Shown in pieces: positions 14,077 to 14,817 of a stretch of 14,817 nt of DNA (position 1 is its first letter; every line of letters begins with the position of its first letter). Under the pieces are notes generated by a model. That model searched no databases. It was given only the letters and a program-made list of their open reading frames with translations, and was not told the DNA's origin. Both the position numbers and the translations under genes were made by a program. The stretch comes from CAYTOF01 sp964439435 (GTDB taxonomy: Bacteria; Bacillota; Clostridia; Oscillospirales; QAMX01), in contig CAYTOF010000051.1 in assembly GCA_964439435.1 (NCBI GenBank), positions 1-14,817 of the forward strand. Reading direction: 5' to 3'.

Positions 14077-14730
14077 CTAGTATGCCCTCATCCAACCCTC
14101 GTCTCCGGGGTTGTCTCTAAAGGCGATCAATCTGCTTTTACCCTCCGCAGGGATTATCCCTCGCTCCACCGCCACCTCTATGAGGGTGTCGAAATTCGTC
14201 AGGCTCACATTTTTAAACCCCGCCGCTTCCAGGGCAATAAGGCCTTTTTTCATATTGTAGGTGAAGATGGAGACAATGCCCTCCATGATGGCGCCCGCTT
14301 CCAAAATCACCTGCGCCGCAGCTATGGCGCTGCCCCCCGTGGAGATCAAATCCTCCACCAGCACGACTCTCTGTTCGGGCAATAACTTGCCCTCAATGAG
14401 GTTTTCTCTGCCGTGGCCCTTGGCCGAGGAGCGCACATAACCCATGGGCAACTCCAGCAGATGGGCTGTGATGGCCGCGTGGGCAATCCCTGCCGTGGCA
14501 GTGCCCATGAGCACCTCGCAGTCGGGATAATGGCTCTTCACAACCTCGGCCAGCGCCGATTCTATGGCAAGGCGCGCCTTCGGCGCGGACAGGGTCAGTC
14601 TGTTGTCACAGTAAATGGGGCTCTTTATACCGCTAGCCCAGGTAAAGGGGTTGTCAGGGCGCAAAAATATCGCACCCACTTCGAGGAGAATGCCCGCTAT
14701 CTCTTTTTTTATCTTTTCGGAACTTGACAT
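14077..14730 (-). CDS. pyrE: Orotate phosphoribosyltransferase
   Basis: 217 residues, the usual size. It transfers phosphoribose from PRPP to orotate to give OMP. The PRPP-binding signature VVLVEDLISTGGS is at 122-134, the catalytic loop SSAKGHGREN is at 101-110 with Lys104, and FTWASGIKSPIYCDNR at 29-44 is the family's orotate-site segment. GGAGG lies four bases before the ATG. A gene end lies 25 bases upstream on the same strand, and pyrB follows 55 bases downstream, so pyrE is internal to the operon. No PyrR attenuator is visible in the small gap before pyrB; control probably lies upstream of the window. Confidence 0.97.
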   Translation of the reverse strand: MSSSEKIKKEIAGILLEVGAIFLRPDNPFTWASGIKSPIYCDNRLTLSAPKARLAIESALAEVVKSHYPDCEVLMGTATAGIAHAAITAHLLELPMGYVRSSAKGHGRENLIEGKLLPEQRVVLVEDLISTGGSAIAAAQVILEAGAIMEGIVSIFTYNMKKGLIALEAAGFKNVSLTNFDTLIEVAVERGIIPAEGKSRLIAFRDNPGDEGWMRAY

Positions 14731-14755
14731 ATAGCCTCCAGTTTTGTAATCTGTT

Positions 14756-14817
14756 TTATCTGCCTAAAAACTCCGCCAGCGCGCGCTCATAGGCCCGTCT
14801 TGGGCTGGACGCTTGGG
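14756..14817 (-). CDS. C-terminal end of the gene upstream of pyrE, probably another pyr gene
   Basis: Only about 20 codons are inside the window. The frame ending at TAA (14758-14756) reads QASSPRRAYERALAEFLGR, which looks like the amphipathic final helix of a real protein, and ends 25 bases before the pyrE start, a normal operon spacing. Another frame is also open across part of this stretch, so the choice is not certain. By context it could be pyrF, pyrD or pyrK; the sequence is too short to tell. Confidence 0.5.
   Translation of the reverse strand, partial: QASSPRRAYERALAEFLGR

Overview
The window looks like a chromosomal segment of a Gram-positive, probably anaerobic Firmicute of the Clostridia type. 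The evidence is: strong AGGAG-type ribosome binding sites, promoters matching the sigma-A consensus, a Gram-positive style lipoprotein with an S/T/G/P-rich linker, an ECF transporter S component, and a pyrB-pyrI pair. Base composition is intermediate in genes and AT-rich between them. A genus cannot be named from the sequence.

Layout. (1) 1-2860, minus strand: a large lipoprotein (alpha-helical catalytic-type domain, fibronectin III-like domain, beta-rich C-terminus) followed by a Gfo/Idh/MocA oxidoreductase that runs off the left edge. (2) 2861-3408: a 548-base divergent intergenic region with a promoter on each strand, an operator-like 16-bp palindrome on the lipoprotein side and a perfect TTGACA-N17-TATAAT promoter on the other. 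(3) 3409-5652, plus: a membrane-anchored GGDEF-EAL protein with a ruined GGDEF site (EGDRF) and a complete set of EAL residues, so most likely a cyclic-di-GMP phosphodiesterase. (4) 5803-7587, plus: a two-gene operon of a Gfo/Idh/MocA dehydrogenase and a xylose-isomerase-like TIM-barrel isomerase/epimerase, with its own promoter, a structured leader and a strong terminator. (5) 7648-8787: a non-coding array of 136-bp and 101-bp repeats with imperfect terminal inverted repeats, lying between two convergent terminators. It contains a 265-bp block present twice without a visible difference. (6) 8788-9030: non-coding, with three DnaA-box-like 9-mers and a terminator. (7) 9031-10806, minus: a DUF4838 protein, glycoside-hydrolase-like and without a signal peptide. 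(8) 10869-12468, minus: an ECF S component followed 4 bases later by a two-domain uridine-kinase-like protein, behind a strong promoter. (9) 12706-14817, minus: the end of a pyrimidine biosynthesis operon, with an unidentified gene end, pyrE, pyrB and pyrI.

How the genes fit together. The lipoprotein, the two Gfo/Idh/MocA enzymes, the isomerase and the DUF4838 protein suggest capture of a complex or modified glycan and oxidation-based processing of the sugars, perhaps through keto-sugar intermediates; the substrate is unknown. The ECF S component and the kinase suggest uptake and phosphorylation-trapping of a small vitamin- or nucleoside-like compound. The pyr genes are housekeeping. The parts least explained by known gene functions are the repeat array, the hybrid repeat unit inside it, the operator-like palindromes and the structured leader before the sugar operon.
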